64,000 nucleotides of DNA from an uncultured Granulosicoccaceae bacterium. GTDB taxonomy: Bacteria; Pseudomonadota; Gammaproteobacteria; CALCKW01. Positions 18,091-27,440 of the stretch are shown here, one piece after another; the first letter of the stretch is position 1; every line of letters starts with the position of its first letter. The notes under the pieces were generated by a model. That model ran no database searches, had not been told where the DNA came from, and saw nothing but the letters and a program-made list of their open reading frames with translations. The stretch lies in assembly GCA_937965695.1 (NCBI GenBank), contig CALCKW010000002.1:186001-250000 (forward strand). The letters run 5' to 3'. Made by a program: the position numbers and the translations under genes.

Positions 18091-20384
18091 TAGGCGGCAA
18101 ACTTATTAGCATTGTTCAGTAGCTCACTGGCACCATTTGTAAGCTGTGAAGTAGCCTGAGCTATTCCCTCAGCAGTGATCGCGGAGTTTTCAGAGGCCTC
18201 TGATATTTGCTGGATCGATGTGCTAACTTCTCTCGCAGCGATCAACTGCTCCTCGGCTGCACAGGAGATTTCAGAAATCGCTTGCGTCGTCTCTTGCACA
18301 CCGCTGACGATGTTCTTGAAGGAATTTACAGCATCTTGTGATGTATCACTGCCTTGCTGAACACGTTTTACCGACTCATTTATCAACTGAGTAATTTCTT
18401 TTGTGGCTTGTGAGGATCGCTCGGCAAGTTTACGAACTTCATCAGCTACCACTGAAAATCCCAAGCCATGCTCACCAGCGCGGGCAGCCTCAATGGCAGC
18501 GTTGAATGCCAGCAAGTTAGTCTGACTCGCGATCTCACTGATCACCATGACGATCTCACCGATTCCTTCAGAAGATTTTTTTATAAGATCCATAGCTTCA
18601 ATGGAATCGCTGATTGCCTTGGCCCCTAACTCAGCTGCTTCTTGCGTGCTATGCGCCATGCTGTCCGCGTTTTTGCTGTTTGAAGCAATTGAATCGATTG
18701 AAGCCGTCAATTCCTCGACCGCCGCATTCATCTCCTCAGTGTTAGCACCGAGAGATTTTGCTGAGCTAGCGACATCGCCCGATTTTTCGGAGATTGCCAC
18801 TGCTGAGCCCGAGAACTCCTCAGCCAACCGTCGAACATCCTTTTCGATGTCTATCTGAGTCGTTATGTTGGTTGCAAACTTGACAACCTTATAGGGATTT
18901 CCGAACTCATCAAAGAGTGGGTTATAAGAAGCATTTATCCAAACCTCACTGTTATCTCTCGCCAGTCGCATGTAGCGCCCTGAGTCAAAATTGCCTAGTT
19001 TTAATTTAGCCCAGAAGTCTTTGTACTCTTCGGAATTTATATAGTCTTGTGCACAAAATATACTGTGGTGCTTTCCTTGAATTTCTGATAGTTGATAATT
19101 CAGTGTCTGTAGAAATGCATCGTTCGCCGTAAGAATATTACCGTCTAAATCAAATTCTATTACCGCTTGGCTACGATCAAGCGCCGACATCTTACTCGCA
19201 TTCTCTAGGCTTTCAGTTTTTAAAGCAGTTATATCCGAAGCGATTTTGACAATTTTATAGACATCCCCGTTGTCATCTACCACCGGGTTGTAAGTGGCAT
19301 TAATCCAAACAGTGCTGCCGTCCTTCGCCAATCGACTGAACTCACCACTAAAATGCTCACCCGCATTTAGTTTTCGCCAGAACTCTCTATACTCGATGGA
19401 CTCTACATATTCCTTGTCACAAAATATTCTGTGATGTACGCCTGCAAGAGAACTGTCTCCATATCCCATTGCACCTTTGAAATTATCATTCGCCCGGATA
19501 ACAACACCACTGGGCTCAAACTCGATAACTGCTTGCGACGATTCAATCGCATTGAGCTTACTCTCGTTTTCTTTCTGCGATAACTTACTCGCGGTTATGT
19601 CCGTTGCAAACTTGACAAAGCCAACGATTTTTCTAGCGTTGTCATAAATAGGGTTATACGATGCTTTTATCCAAATAGATTCACCGGATTTTTTAAATCG
19701 TTTGAAATCATCAGACAGATGCTCTCCACCACGAAGTGTTTTCCAAAACTCTTTGTATTCCTCTGTTTCAACATAATCATGGTCACAAAAGATTTTGTGG
19801 TGTTTACCCACAATCTCCGCGAGTTCATAGCCCAAAGCATTGAGAAAGTTGTCGTTTGCGTTGACAACGTTGCCTTCTACGTCAAATTCAATAATGGCTT
19901 GTGTGGTGTTTAGGGCAGAATAGATAGAACGGTCTTTGATTTTCTGCGCAACGACTTCATCGATATTTGTCGCAAAACCGACAATTTTCACTATTGAACC
20001 ATGTGCCTCAACCGGTGTGAACACGACTTCTACCCATTTTTTCTCTCCACTTTTTGTAAGCTGGCAAATTTCTTTTTTGACCGATTCAGCGTTTGAGAGC
20101 GTCACCCAAATATTTCTATAGTCTTGTTGGCTAAGATAATCAGAGTCACAGAAAGCGAAATATTCTTTTGATCTTATGTTCTCTATACTTTCACCCAGTA
20201 AGTCGAGAAACTCAGCGTTTGCGTCAAGTAACTTGCCGTCGAGGTCAAATTCCGCAATCGCGTTTTTTTGACAAATTGCAGCAGCTGTTTCAGAGTCAAC
20301 CTGGAACGTCGTATTTTTCGACTGATCAATGCTGTTCGATTTAGTTGGTGAACTCTCGTTCTGCTTTTTATTATTTTCGGACAT
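18090..20384 (-). CDS. Soluble BdlA-like methyl-accepting protein with four PAS domains
   Basis: 764 aa without any signal peptide or membrane segment, so a cytoplasmic receptor. Four PAS modules of about 122 aa each (roughly residues 30-150, 152-272, 275-395, 397-517) are near repeats. Each has an AxxEFDxxGxxxxANxxFL opening, an HHxIFCDxxYVxxEEY middle and an FWIKASYNP-like strand. A methyl-accepting signalling domain follows, with the hairpin tip [21 protein letters not shown] at about 640. The PAS type matches Pseudomonas BdlA (biofilm dispersion), which has two such PAS domains. It is first in the operon with cheR, cheD and the CheW gene, and GGAG precedes its ATG. Confidence 0.9.
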   Translation of the reverse strand: MSENNKKQNESSPTKSNSIDQSKNTTFQVDSETAAAICQKNAIAEFDLDGKLLDANAEFLDLLGESIENIRSKEYFAFCDSDYLSQQDYRNIWVTLSNAESVKKEICQLTKSGEKKWVEVVFTPVEAHGSIVKIVGFATNIDEVVAQKIKDRSIYSALNTTQAIIEFDVEGNVVNANDNFLNALGYELAEIVGKHHKIFCDHDYVETEEYKEFWKTLRGGEHLSDDFKRFKKSGESIWIKASYNPIYDNARKIVGFVKFATDITASKLSQKENESKLNAIESSQAVIEFEPSGVVIRANDNFKGAMGYGDSSLAGVHHRIFCDKEYVESIEYREFWRKLNAGEHFSGEFSRLAKDGSTVWINATYNPVVDDNGDVYKIVKIASDITALKTESLENASKMSALDRSQAVIEFDLDGNILTANDAFLQTLNYQLSEIQGKHHSIFCAQDYINSEEYKDFWAKLKLGNFDSGRYMRLARDNSEVWINASYNPLFDEFGNPYKVVKFATNITTQIDIEKDVRRLAEEFSGSAVAISEKSGDVASSAKSLGANTEEMNAAVEELTASIDSIASNSKNADSMAHSTQEAAELGAKAISDSIEAMDLIKKSSEGIGEIVMVISEIASQTNLLAFNAAIEAARAGEHGLGFSVVADEVRKLAERSSQATKEITQLINESVKRVQQGSDTSQDAVNSFKNIVSGVQETTQAISEISCAAEEQLIAAREVSTSIQQISEASENSAITAEGIAQATSQLTNGASELLNNANKFAA

Positions 20385-20947
20385 ACCTTGCTCCAGAAGC
20401 CTTTGACTTACGCTTTGTCTTTAAAAGTCTGTGTAAAAGAAAATAGTTCTTGGTATTCGACTACCAACAACGGCGTTATGGCGACGTCAGATCATTCAAA
20501 AAACAACGACAAAAACTCGTTTTAGACGAAACCAACTGCATACTCTGGTTCTAGCGGTAGTGAGATAAAGTCTTTGAGTACACCACAAATGATATGCAGC
20601 AAAAATAGAAGTGAAAGACATAGATCACTCCGTTTGCGTACACAATTTATTAGAATAATTTCTCGATAAATCAGCACACGAATGATTTCAGTTTCCGCAT
20701 GGCGAAATTTGCAGAATTGCGACTAGCACTATGTGTGGAATATATAAAATGACTTTCTCGGTTCAGTGCGACGTTCTGCTATTCAATTGCCCTATTCAAC
20801 AATCTTTTCTTAACCACAGTCGTTGAGCACCACTTCACTAAGTCGTCATTCGTAACAACCAAGGTATTGGCGTTGTTTTTTGGTATCTTTGAGCAGTTAA
20901 ACTATGCTACAAGTCACCAGATAGACACTTAACAAAGAGATTTTTTA
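20385..20947. other. 563-bp intergenic region between divergent genes
   Basis: It separates the chemosensory operon (minus) from the flavin oxidoreductase at 20948 (plus), so it must hold both promoters. It is A/T-rich. I see no convincing coding frame, no dispersed repeat copy and no sigma-28 motif I would defend. Confidence 0.5.
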
Positions 20948-22966
20948 GTGGACAGCAAAGACGCCTTGTTTCTTCCTTTTGAGCTCAATGGTTTGCAGCT
21001 TAAAAATCGCATAATGAGTACCAGCCATGCGATTGCTTACCAACAAGAAGGCAAGCCTCAAGCGCGTTACCAGGCTTATCACGAAGAGAAGGCAAAAGGA
21101 GGTCTTGCATTGACCATGTTCGGCGGTAGTTCCAACATAGATTTGGACAGTGCTTCCGTGTTCGGGCAATTGTATCTTGGCAATGACGATATCATCGAAC
21201 ATCTACAGCAATTCTCTGATCGCATACACGCTCACCAGACGGCACTGATGTGCCAGATTACGCACTTAGGTCGCCGCTCGTCGGATCGTGGCGACTGGTG
21301 GTTGCCAACCATCGGTCCGAGTCGTAGTAGAGAACCCCTGCATCGCGCCTTTTGTAAGGAGATGGACCGCTACGACATAGCCCGGGTGCAGCAAGCTTAT
21401 GTCGACGCCGCATTGCGGTGTAAAGCCGGAGGCATTGACGGCATTGAGATCATGGCTGGTTCACATCTACCGGGTCAGTTTCTATCGCCGCTGAGTAACC
21501 AGCGCAGTGACCGCTATGGTGGCTCATTGGAGAATAGAAGCCGCTTTTTGGTGGAAACTCTCACTAAGATTCGAGAAGCCGTTGGCCAAGGGTTTAACGT
21601 GGGTCTACGCTTGCCCTGTGCTGAAGAACAAGGTGGAATAGGTTTCGACGACTCAACCTCTGTCGCAAACCATCTTGCTCAAACGAGTTTGGTGGACTTT
21701 TTAAACGTCTATTTTGGCCGTATGGATGCAGAACACAATTTGGCCGACAATCACCTCCCGGGCATGGCAAGTAAATCAGCGCCATTTTTGGAGCGAGCTG
21801 GCGAATTTAAGCGCGCAGTGCACGTACCGGTGTTTCACGCCACGCGAGTTTCTGATATTGCGACTGCACGTCATGCGATTCGTGCTGGTCTGGTGGACAT
21901 GATTGCCATGACTCGCGCCCATATAGCGGACCCGCACCTGGTCAATAAAATTGCGCGCGGCGAAGAAGACCGAGTGCGGCCATGTGTTGGTGCCACCCTT
22001 TGCTCTACAGACTACCGTGTCTGCGTGCACAATGCCGCGACGGGTGCAGAGCAACATCTGTCACATACCATTGATCGAAGCAACGGTCCTTTCCTAAAAG
22101 CAGTCGTAATAGGAGCAGGCCCTGCTGGCCTAGAAGCTGCTCGTGTGCTGGCACTCCGCGGTCACCAAGTCGCTCTGTATGAGGCTCAAAGTCAACTCGG
22201 CGGTCAAGTTCTGTTGGCAGCCAAAGCTCCTTGGCGAAAAGATATGTTAGGTATTGTTGATTGGCTTACCGCAGAGATACAAACGCTCGGCGTCGCGATC
22301 AATTACAACCACTATGTCAGTGCAGAAGAAATAAATACGCTTGACCCCGATCTTGTTATTGTCGCTTGCGGTGGAATGCCAGACACAACAGGTATCGAGA
22401 ATCTAGACCTGTGTCTGAGTAGTTGGGATGTCTTGTCGGGTGAATTGCCCGCAGGTGAAGACATTGTCGTCATTGATGAAACAGGAAGGCACGCGGGAAG
22501 CAGTGTTGCCGACTTTTTGGCAGCAAAAGGAAAAAACGTGGAGCTGATCAGCAATGATGGCCATTTTGGTCGAGAGCTGACCGAAACAGATAGCATCGCT
22601 CAGCGCCGGCGATTTGCACAACTTGGTGTCAAGGTTGACACTGATTTAGAGCTCTTAGCTGTTCAACGAACAAACGCCGGTTTGAAATTGACCTTGCAAA
22701 ATGTATTGACCTCTCAACAAGAAATTCGTGACGTCCACCATGCAGTGATCGAGAGAGGTACCGAGCCGATGGACGAAATATTCCAGGAGCTTAGTGGGCA
22801 GTCCCTCAATGGCGGCGTAACAGATTTCGATTCGCTTGTTCTTGGTGCGCAGCAACCTCAGAAAAATGAAAGTGGCTATTATCTTTATCGCGTTGGGGAT
22901 GCCATTTCCAGCAGAGGTATTCACGAAGCGATAAAAGACAGTCTGCGATTGTGTTCTGCTCTTTAG
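20948..22966 (+). CDS. OYE/TMADH-type FMN-FAD oxidoreductase (N-methylproline demethylase-like)
   Basis: 672 aa from a GTG start. Residues 1-340 form an Old Yellow Enzyme barrel (LPFELNGLQLKNRIMST, YGGSLENRSRF, AMTRAHIADPHLV). A short cysteine segment is CVGATLCSTDYRVC (Cys346, 352, 359). A two-nucleotide-binding flavin/NADH domain follows (VVIGAGPAGLEAARV near 387). The layout is that of trimethylamine dehydrogenase and 2,4-dienoyl-CoA reductase. The CVGA form (no Cys at the second position) and the following VHNAATG recall stachydrine/N-methylproline demethylases, from memory of that family. It stands alone upstream of the catabolic island; the substrate is unproven. Confidence 0.8.
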   Translation: MDSKDALFLPFELNGLQLKNRIMSTSHAIAYQQEGKPQARYQAYHEEKAKGGLALTMFGGSSNIDLDSASVFGQLYLGNDDIIEHLQQFSDRIHAHQTALMCQITHLGRRSSDRGDWWLPTIGPSRSREPLHRAFCKEMDRYDIARVQQAYVDAALRCKAGGIDGIEIMAGSHLPGQFLSPLSNQRSDRYGGSLENRSRFLVETLTKIREAVGQGFNVGLRLPCAEEQGGIGFDDSTSVANHLAQTSLVDFLNVYFGRMDAEHNLADNHLPGMASKSAPFLERAGEFKRAVHVPVFHATRVSDIATARHAIRAGLVDMIAMTRAHIADPHLVNKIARGEEDRVRPCVGATLCSTDYRVCVHNAATGAEQHLSHTIDRSNGPFLKAVVIGAGPAGLEAARVLALRGHQVALYEAQSQLGGQVLLAAKAPWRKDMLGIVDWLTAEIQTLGVAINYNHYVSAEEINTLDPDLVIVACGGMPDTTGIENLDLCLSSWDVLSGELPAGEDIVVIDETGRHAGSSVADFLAAKGKNVELISNDGHFGRELTETDSIAQRRRFAQLGVKVDTDLELLAVQRTNAGLKLTLQNVLTSQQEIRDVHHAVIERGTEPMDEIFQELSGQSLNGGVTDFDSLVLGAQQPQKNESGYYLYRVGDAISSRGIHEAIKDSLRLCSAL

Positions 22967-22987
22967 AATGGCGCTCAAATTACATCG

Positions 22988-23010
22988 ATCGCCTCACAGA
23001 AAGAGGCGAT
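22988..23010. terminator. Bidirectional hairpin between convergent genes
   Basis: ATCGCCTC (22988-22995) and GAGGCGAT (23003-23010) are a perfect 8-bp stem with a 7-base loop. It lies between the stops of the oxidoreductase (+) and the methyltransferase (-). There is no immediate T-run on either side, so it would be a weak intrinsic terminator, but the position fits a shared one. Confidence 0.55.
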
Positions 23011-23018
23011 GCTTCAGC

Positions 23019-23828
23019 TTAATTATCTTTTTTTGCCAACAACGAAAAACTCATCGGCAATTGTGCCGGTTGATTCTCATATCCATCGTAGGCTGTTTCG
23101 CGATTTGAGTGAGGGTATTCCACAAGAGAATTAATCGTTAGACCTGCTTGTGCACAGGCTGTGACAATCTCGCCCAATCGGTGAATGTACCAAAATGAGA
23201 CGGGCCCTTTTGCTTCTTCGCTGTCATCGTAAACAATCGCCTCGTCTTGCTGAAAAGGCGACTCTTTAAAATAAGAGAAACTCGGTGAGCGAAAGTCTAC
23301 AGCTTCAGGATTAAACATCTCTAGAAAGGGGTGCGTCTCGTAAATGAGTAGCTGTCCATTGCCCTTTAAGCGCTCACTAACTATTTTAAAGAAACGAGTT
23401 AGATCTGGCATCCAATTCAGTACACCAATGGTGATCAATGCCAAATCAAAATCTACAGCGTCATTCTGCGGCAGCTCATATATATTGCTGTTTAAAAATT
23501 CACAGTCAATTTGAGCAATGGATCTTAGTTGCTCAGCTTGAGCCAAGAATTCTGCTGACTGGTCAATGCCCAATCCTCGGCTCGCGCCAAGGTTCAAAGC
23601 TGATAAAATCTCTCTGCCATTGTTGCAACCTATTTGCACCACGGATTTTCCGACGATCGGCAATGTTGTTAGCAGGTCTGTAGCCGTTGAATCAAAGGTT
23701 GAGAAGCTTGGGTCTTTGAAACCTTCGCACAGCCGGACCCAGTTGGGATTACGCTCGTGTGCCGCTGCGGATGCATCCCAGGCTTCGCGGTTACTACGGG
23801 TGACGTCTAACAGCACTTTTTTTTCCAT
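23019..23828 (-). CDS. Class I SAM-dependent methyltransferase
   Basis: 269 aa. The SAM-binding Rossmann motif is VVQIGCNNGREILSALNLGA, with the acidic ribose contact in GLGIDQSAEFL and the post-III motif in GNGQLLIYETHPFLEMFNP. The family transfers methyl groups to small molecules or lipids; the acceptor is unknown. It is separated from the HAD phosphatase gene by 181 bp and may or may not belong to the minus-strand island. A methyltransferase beside several demethylases is notable but proves nothing. Confidence 0.82.
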   Translation of the reverse strand: MEKKVLLDVTRSNREAWDASAAAHERNPNWVRLCEGFKDPSFSTFDSTATDLLTTLPIVGKSVVQIGCNNGREILSALNLGASRGLGIDQSAEFLAQAEQLRSIAQIDCEFLNSNIYELPQNDAVDFDLALITIGVLNWMPDLTRFFKIVSERLKGNGQLLIYETHPFLEMFNPEAVDFRSPSFSYFKESPFQQDEAIVYDDSEEAKGPVSFWYIHRLGEIVTACAQAGLTINSLVEYPHSNRETAYDGYENQPAQLPMSFSLLAKKDN

Positions 23829-24009
23829 GTGATACTCCTTAACGAAGACTGAACTGGATATTGATTGTTGGACACGGACTGAATTTCAATTTTCTCAATT
23901 GTGTTTTCGATCAATCTTTAAATCGGAAAAAGCAATTGTCCCGTACTTTAATGTGACTTTTTCGATGCGTGAAGAAAAGCGTTTACCAAGATCCGTAGAC
24001 AGCAAATCG

Positions 24010-24657
24010 TCAGGAGTGACCAGCTATAATATTGGCCAAAGTAGCTGGCAGCTCGGCCAGCGCTGATATCCGGTGCAGCCCATCAACAGCTGTGTGCTCG
24101 TTATCAGGATCTAGGACAACGGTCTGCATCTGTGCAGCCAGACCTGCCTGCACTCCTGCATCACTGTCCTCCACGACCAAACATTGCTGTGCCTCAAAAC
24201 CCATCTGCTGAGCCGCGTGTAAAAACAAGTCTGGCTTAGGTTTCCAAGCCTCGACATCGTACGCACTGTAAATACGATCACCAAAATAGGACGTCAGTCC
24301 TGTGATAGCTAGCGAGGATTTAGTTTTTACAACAGGGGCATTCGAGGCAATACAGATTGGCAACTCGAGTTGCTGCAGCATGTGTTCGGCACCTTGAATG
24401 CTCACAAGGTCTTGTTCAAAAGCCTTTTGCGCGAGCAGCCGGTAGTTCTCTATAAAGTCGCTGGGAATCTTGGCGTTATGCCGCAGCTCGATGGTCTGCA
24501 ACATTTCAGTGAAGTGCCCCCCGCGAAACTCCGCAACGAGCTGTTCTGCCGTAATATCAACACCATGATCGACAAAATGCTTTGCCAGAACTTGGTTGCC
24601 TAAAAATTCACTGTCGACAAGCGTGCCGTCACAGTCAAAGATGATGCACTGGATCAC
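24010..24657 (-). CDS. HAD-superfamily phosphatase, YieH-like
   Basis: 215 aa from a GTG start. Motif I is IIFDCDGTLVDSE, the cap begins EFLGNQVLAKHF, motif II is ICIASNAPVVK, motif III lysine is in YDVEAWKPKPDLFL, and motif IV is LVVEDSDAGVQAGLAA. Overall similarity is to E. coli YieH and related phosphogluconate/phosphoglycolate-type phosphatases. It lies 108 bp downstream of the EctC-like gene and could remove phosphate from an intermediate made by the nearby kinase; that link is inference. Confidence 0.82.
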   Translation of the reverse strand: MIQCIIFDCDGTLVDSEFLGNQVLAKHFVDHGVDITAEQLVAEFRGGHFTEMLQTIELRHNAKIPSDFIENYRLLAQKAFEQDLVSIQGAEHMLQQLELPICIASNAPVVKTKSSLAITGLTSYFGDRIYSAYDVEAWKPKPDLFLHAAQQMGFEAQQCLVVEDSDAGVQAGLAAQMQTVVLDPDNEHTAVDGLHRISALAELPATLANIIAGHS

Positions 24658-24765
24658 TTAACCCCCCCAAAACGATTCAGAAAAAAATCATTGTAGGAGA
24701 ATTCTGCTGCGTGGGCGAGCGCTAAGTAACCGGCTCTCGTGCGAACACTTCAGCGCTTTAAAGGA

Positions 24766-25152
24766 TTAGTCGAGCACAGGGTAGCTGCCCTCTTCATCGT
24801 GAGACTCAGTGCCAACTAACGCGGGTGTAAACACACAGACCAAACGCATATCCGAGCGCGCAGTGAGTCGGTGACGATCATGTTTATCCAACGTGTACAT
24901 CGTGCCGGGTGACAGTTCAAAAACCTCGCCGGTTAGTTCGTCGCGTACTTCACCCTCGCCTTCGATGATCAGGTTAGCTTCGATGTGGTTTTTATATTCC
25001 ATCAGCTGGCTTTGCCCGGCGGCAACGGTTGTCTGTGTCAAGGTAAAACCGACAGCGTCATCACGGAGCAAATAACGAGAGCTGGTCCAAACGCCAGGGT
25101 TCTCTTGGTATCGGCCAGAGGCTTTTAGATCTTTCAAGCTTCTTACAATCAT
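24766..25152 (-). CDS. Ectoine synthase (EctC)-like protein without ectAB
   Basis: 128 aa cupin starting MIVRSLKDL. The ATG at 25152 has GAGG 8 bases upstream; a TTG start at 25170 is less likely. Residues corresponding to those described for EctC are all kept: iron ligands Glu58, Tyr86, His94, and substrate-pocket Trp22, Arg26, Cys106, Phe108, Glu116. The IEGEGEV and LVCVFTPALVGTESH blocks are clear. EctC normally cyclises N-gamma-acetyl-diaminobutyrate to ectoine, but no ectA or ectB is present here. It follows the kinase gene by about 40 bp. It may act on another amino acid or run as a cyclic-amidine/imine hydrolase. Confidence 0.8.
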   Translation of the reverse strand: MIVRSLKDLKASGRYQENPGVWTSSRYLLRDDAVGFTLTQTTVAAGQSQLMEYKNHIEANLIIEGEGEVRDELTGEVFELSPGTMYTLDKHDRHRLTARSDMRLVCVFTPALVGTESHDEEGSYPVLD

Positions 25153-25193
25153 TTTAAATGCCTCAGTCAATTATCGCCGGTCTAAACATTTTA

Positions 25194-26135
25194 TCAACAA
25201 CTACCTGAATTCATCCACTCAGACACGACAGTATCCGCGTCAGCGATTAAACGCTCGTTGCGCTGCTGGCCACCGGGTTCTTTTAAACGCGGTACTATCC
25301 AGCCCACATAGGTCAATGCACGCAACGCTATAAACATGTTTAGTTGGTCTGTGTCTAGATCACGTACCTGTCGATAGCCCTGTATCAGCGATGCATGGAG
25401 TTGTGAATAGTTTGGTTCATGCCGATTTTTTAGCAAGCTAGTTGCTACATCGAATGCACGAAAGCCAAACCCACCATCGTCAAAATCCAGTAGATGCAGG
25501 TCGCCCTTGTCCACATGCACGTTTTCTCGGAGAAGATCCGCATGGATAAGTCCAAAATCGAAACTGCCTTTTTGTAGATTACCCAACGCAAGATCGCGAG
25601 CACAGACAAACAAATGCTGTTGCCTTTCGCTCAAACTAGGGTTTTCCCAAAACCGGCCCCAAAGTGGTTTGTCTCCAAGCAGGCCATCGATATCCCATCG
25701 CCAACGCGAGAAACCCTGAGGGTGATTCCAAGCGTCACTGAGTTGGTGCAACTTGGCCATCGCTTGCCCCAAGTCATGGAATGTTAGCTCAGGATTGTCC
25801 AATAGCAGTGGTCTGGCGGTACTTCCCATGGGTTGGCCAGGGATCCAATGCAACACGCTAAAAAAGAGTTCATCGAACTGCTGCAAAAATTGTCCGTCTA
25901 ACCCCAACAGAGGGTTCGGTACCGACAAGCCACCTTCTGAAAGCATAGCCATCCAATGCAATTCTGAATGCAATTCAGCTTCTGTACGGAAGTTCTGCCG
26001 ATGTTGTTTCAAGGCAAAACGTTTACCGTTGTACTCTACTTGATAAACAATGTTTTCTCTTTGGGCTAATAATGCCACCTCAGCACCCTGGAGCCCCCAC
26101 AGAGACAGAATCGCTCGGAGCGAGTCCACCTTCAA
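25194..26135 (-). CDS. Aminoglycoside-phosphotransferase-fold kinase, hydroxylysine-kinase-like
   Basis: 313 aa. The ATP-binding lysine is in RFALKQHRQNF, the catalytic loop is LIHADLLRENVHVD (about residue 198) and the metal-binding Asp is in LHLLDFDDGGFGFRAFD. This is the APH/ChoK fold, close to homoserine kinase II and the HYKK/AGPHD1 hydroxylysine kinases. Its start overlaps the stop of the upstream phospho-lyase-like PLP gene by 4 bp (ATGA). In animals HYKK phosphorylates 5-hydroxylysine and a PLP phospho-lyase then removes phosphate and ammonia, so this pair likely acts on one amino alcohol. Confidence 0.78.
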   Translation of the reverse strand: MKVDSLRAILSLWGLQGAEVALLAQRENIVYQVEYNGKRFALKQHRQNFRTEAELHSELHWMAMLSEGGLSVPNPLLGLDGQFLQQFDELFFSVLHWIPGQPMGSTARPLLLDNPELTFHDLGQAMAKLHQLSDAWNHPQGFSRWRWDIDGLLGDKPLWGRFWENPSLSERQQHLFVCARDLALGNLQKGSFDFGLIHADLLRENVHVDKGDLHLLDFDDGGFGFRAFDVATSLLKNRHEPNYSQLHASLIQGYRQVRDLDTDQLNMFIALRALTYVGWIVPRLKEPGGQQRNERLIADADTVVSEWMNSGSC

Positions 26136-27412
26136 GATTTTAGCTCAGTCTCGCCAAGGACTTTGTCCAAGGTGCTTAGCATCAAGTCAGCGTGTTCTCG
26201 CTTAAACGACAGTGGTGGCCGGATTTTTAAGGTGTTGTAGTTTATACCCAAGCGATTGAGTAGAACGCCTTCGTTGCGCATACCATTAGCCACTCGCTCA
26301 CAAAAGGCTGTTGCGGGCTTTTTCAACTTTCTATCGAGCACCATCTCAGCACCAAAAAACAAACCCTCTCCGCGTACGTTGCCAATACAGTCATGTTTTT
26401 GAGCAAGCACTTTTAAACCATCGCGCGCATAAGCACCCACATCAAAACAGTTTTGCATGAGCGACTCGTCGTGCAGCACTTGCCAAGTAGCCAATGCCGC
26501 GGCAGCCGAGACGGGATTACCACCGAATGTATTGAAGTAACGAAAGCTCTCTCTGAACGCAGCCATGGTGTCAGTCGAAGTGACGACACCGCCAACGGGA
26601 TGGCCATTGGCCATCGGCTTACCCAAGGTGACAATATCAGGCACAACACCGGCAAACTGATGGCCCCAAAGATGGCTACCCAAGCGACCGAACCCAGGTT
26701 GCACCTCATCGGCGATCAACAATCCACCGGCTGTGTGAACAGCACTAATGGCCGTTGCCAACGTACCAGATGGCAAATCAGGGAAACCTTCATTGGCAAA
26801 GTAAGGGCAGATCAGGAGTGCTGAAAATCCGTATTCGCTGGCTTCTAAGTCCGCTATTGCTTCAGACACAGACGCAGCGAAAGCAACACCGATCTGTTCA
26901 GCTGTGCCACCACGGTAACTGTCAGGTGCTGGTACAAAACGTATATGCCCGCCAGCTCCACCCGGTGGTGCGTTAGTGCGACTGAGCTGGGAAACCGCAG
27001 TTGTATTGCCGTGATAGGTGTGGTCAGTAACGATGATACCTGTCTTGCCGGTGCGTGCCTGCGCCATACGCAGTGCAATATCGTTTGCTTCTGAACCTGT
27101 GCACGTCAAAATCGCCTGGCTGAGCGCGTCTGCAAAGGAATCGCAGAGCTGCTCTACATAGTCGAGTAAGGTATTGTGTAAGTAACGCGTATGCGTGTTT
27201 AGCGTTGCAGCCTGTTCGGCTATTGCCGACACCACCCGAGGATGGCAGTGACCCACGTGCGGCACATTATTATAACAATCCAAATAACGATTACCCTCGG
27301 CATCCCACAGCCAAACGTCTTCTCCGCGCACTAGATTTAGCGGTTGCTTGTAGAAGGTTGGCAGCCTTGGGCCCAACAGACGTTCTCGCCGTTGCAACAA
27401 ACTCTCGCTCAT
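26132..27412 (-). CDS. Class III PLP enzyme, phospho-lyase (AGXT2L/ETNPPL/PHYKPL)-like
   Basis: 426 aa. YLDCYNNVPHVGHCHPRVV, TGSEANDIALRMAQ, IVTDHTYHGNTTAVS, VPAPDSYRGG, LLIADEVQPGFGRLG and the PLP lysine in IVTLGKPMANGHPVGGVV align closely with human ethanolamine-phosphate and phosphohydroxylysine phospho-lyases, better than with ordinary omega-transaminases. These enzymes eliminate phosphate and ammonia to leave an aldehyde. The gene overlaps the kinase gene downstream. A plain alanine-glyoxylate-type aminotransferase remains possible. Confidence 0.8.
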   Translation of the reverse strand: MSESLLQRRERLLGPRLPTFYKQPLNLVRGEDVWLWDAEGNRYLDCYNNVPHVGHCHPRVVSAIAEQAATLNTHTRYLHNTLLDYVEQLCDSFADALSQAILTCTGSEANDIALRMAQARTGKTGIIVTDHTYHGNTTAVSQLSRTNAPPGGAGGHIRFVPAPDSYRGGTAEQIGVAFAASVSEAIADLEASEYGFSALLICPYFANEGFPDLPSGTLATAISAVHTAGGLLIADEVQPGFGRLGSHLWGHQFAGVVPDIVTLGKPMANGHPVGGVVTSTDTMAAFRESFRYFNTFGGNPVSAAAALATWQVLHDESLMQNCFDVGAYARDGLKVLAQKHDCIGNVRGEGLFFGAEMVLDRKLKKPATAFCERVANGMRNEGVLLNRLGINYNTLKIRPPLSFKREHADLMLSTLDKVLGETELKS

Positions 27413-27440
27413 AACATTCCTATCGATGTTGATTCACAAT

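Noticed and set aside
20385-20947. Possible sigma-28 promoter for the chemosensory operon
   Set aside because: No TAAA-N15-GCCGATAA-like match could be defended on the minus strand.
26132-27412. Assignment as EctB (diaminobutyrate aminotransferase) because of the adjacent EctC-like gene
   Set aside because: The conserved blocks match phospho-lyase-type enzymes (AGXT2L) and not EctB.
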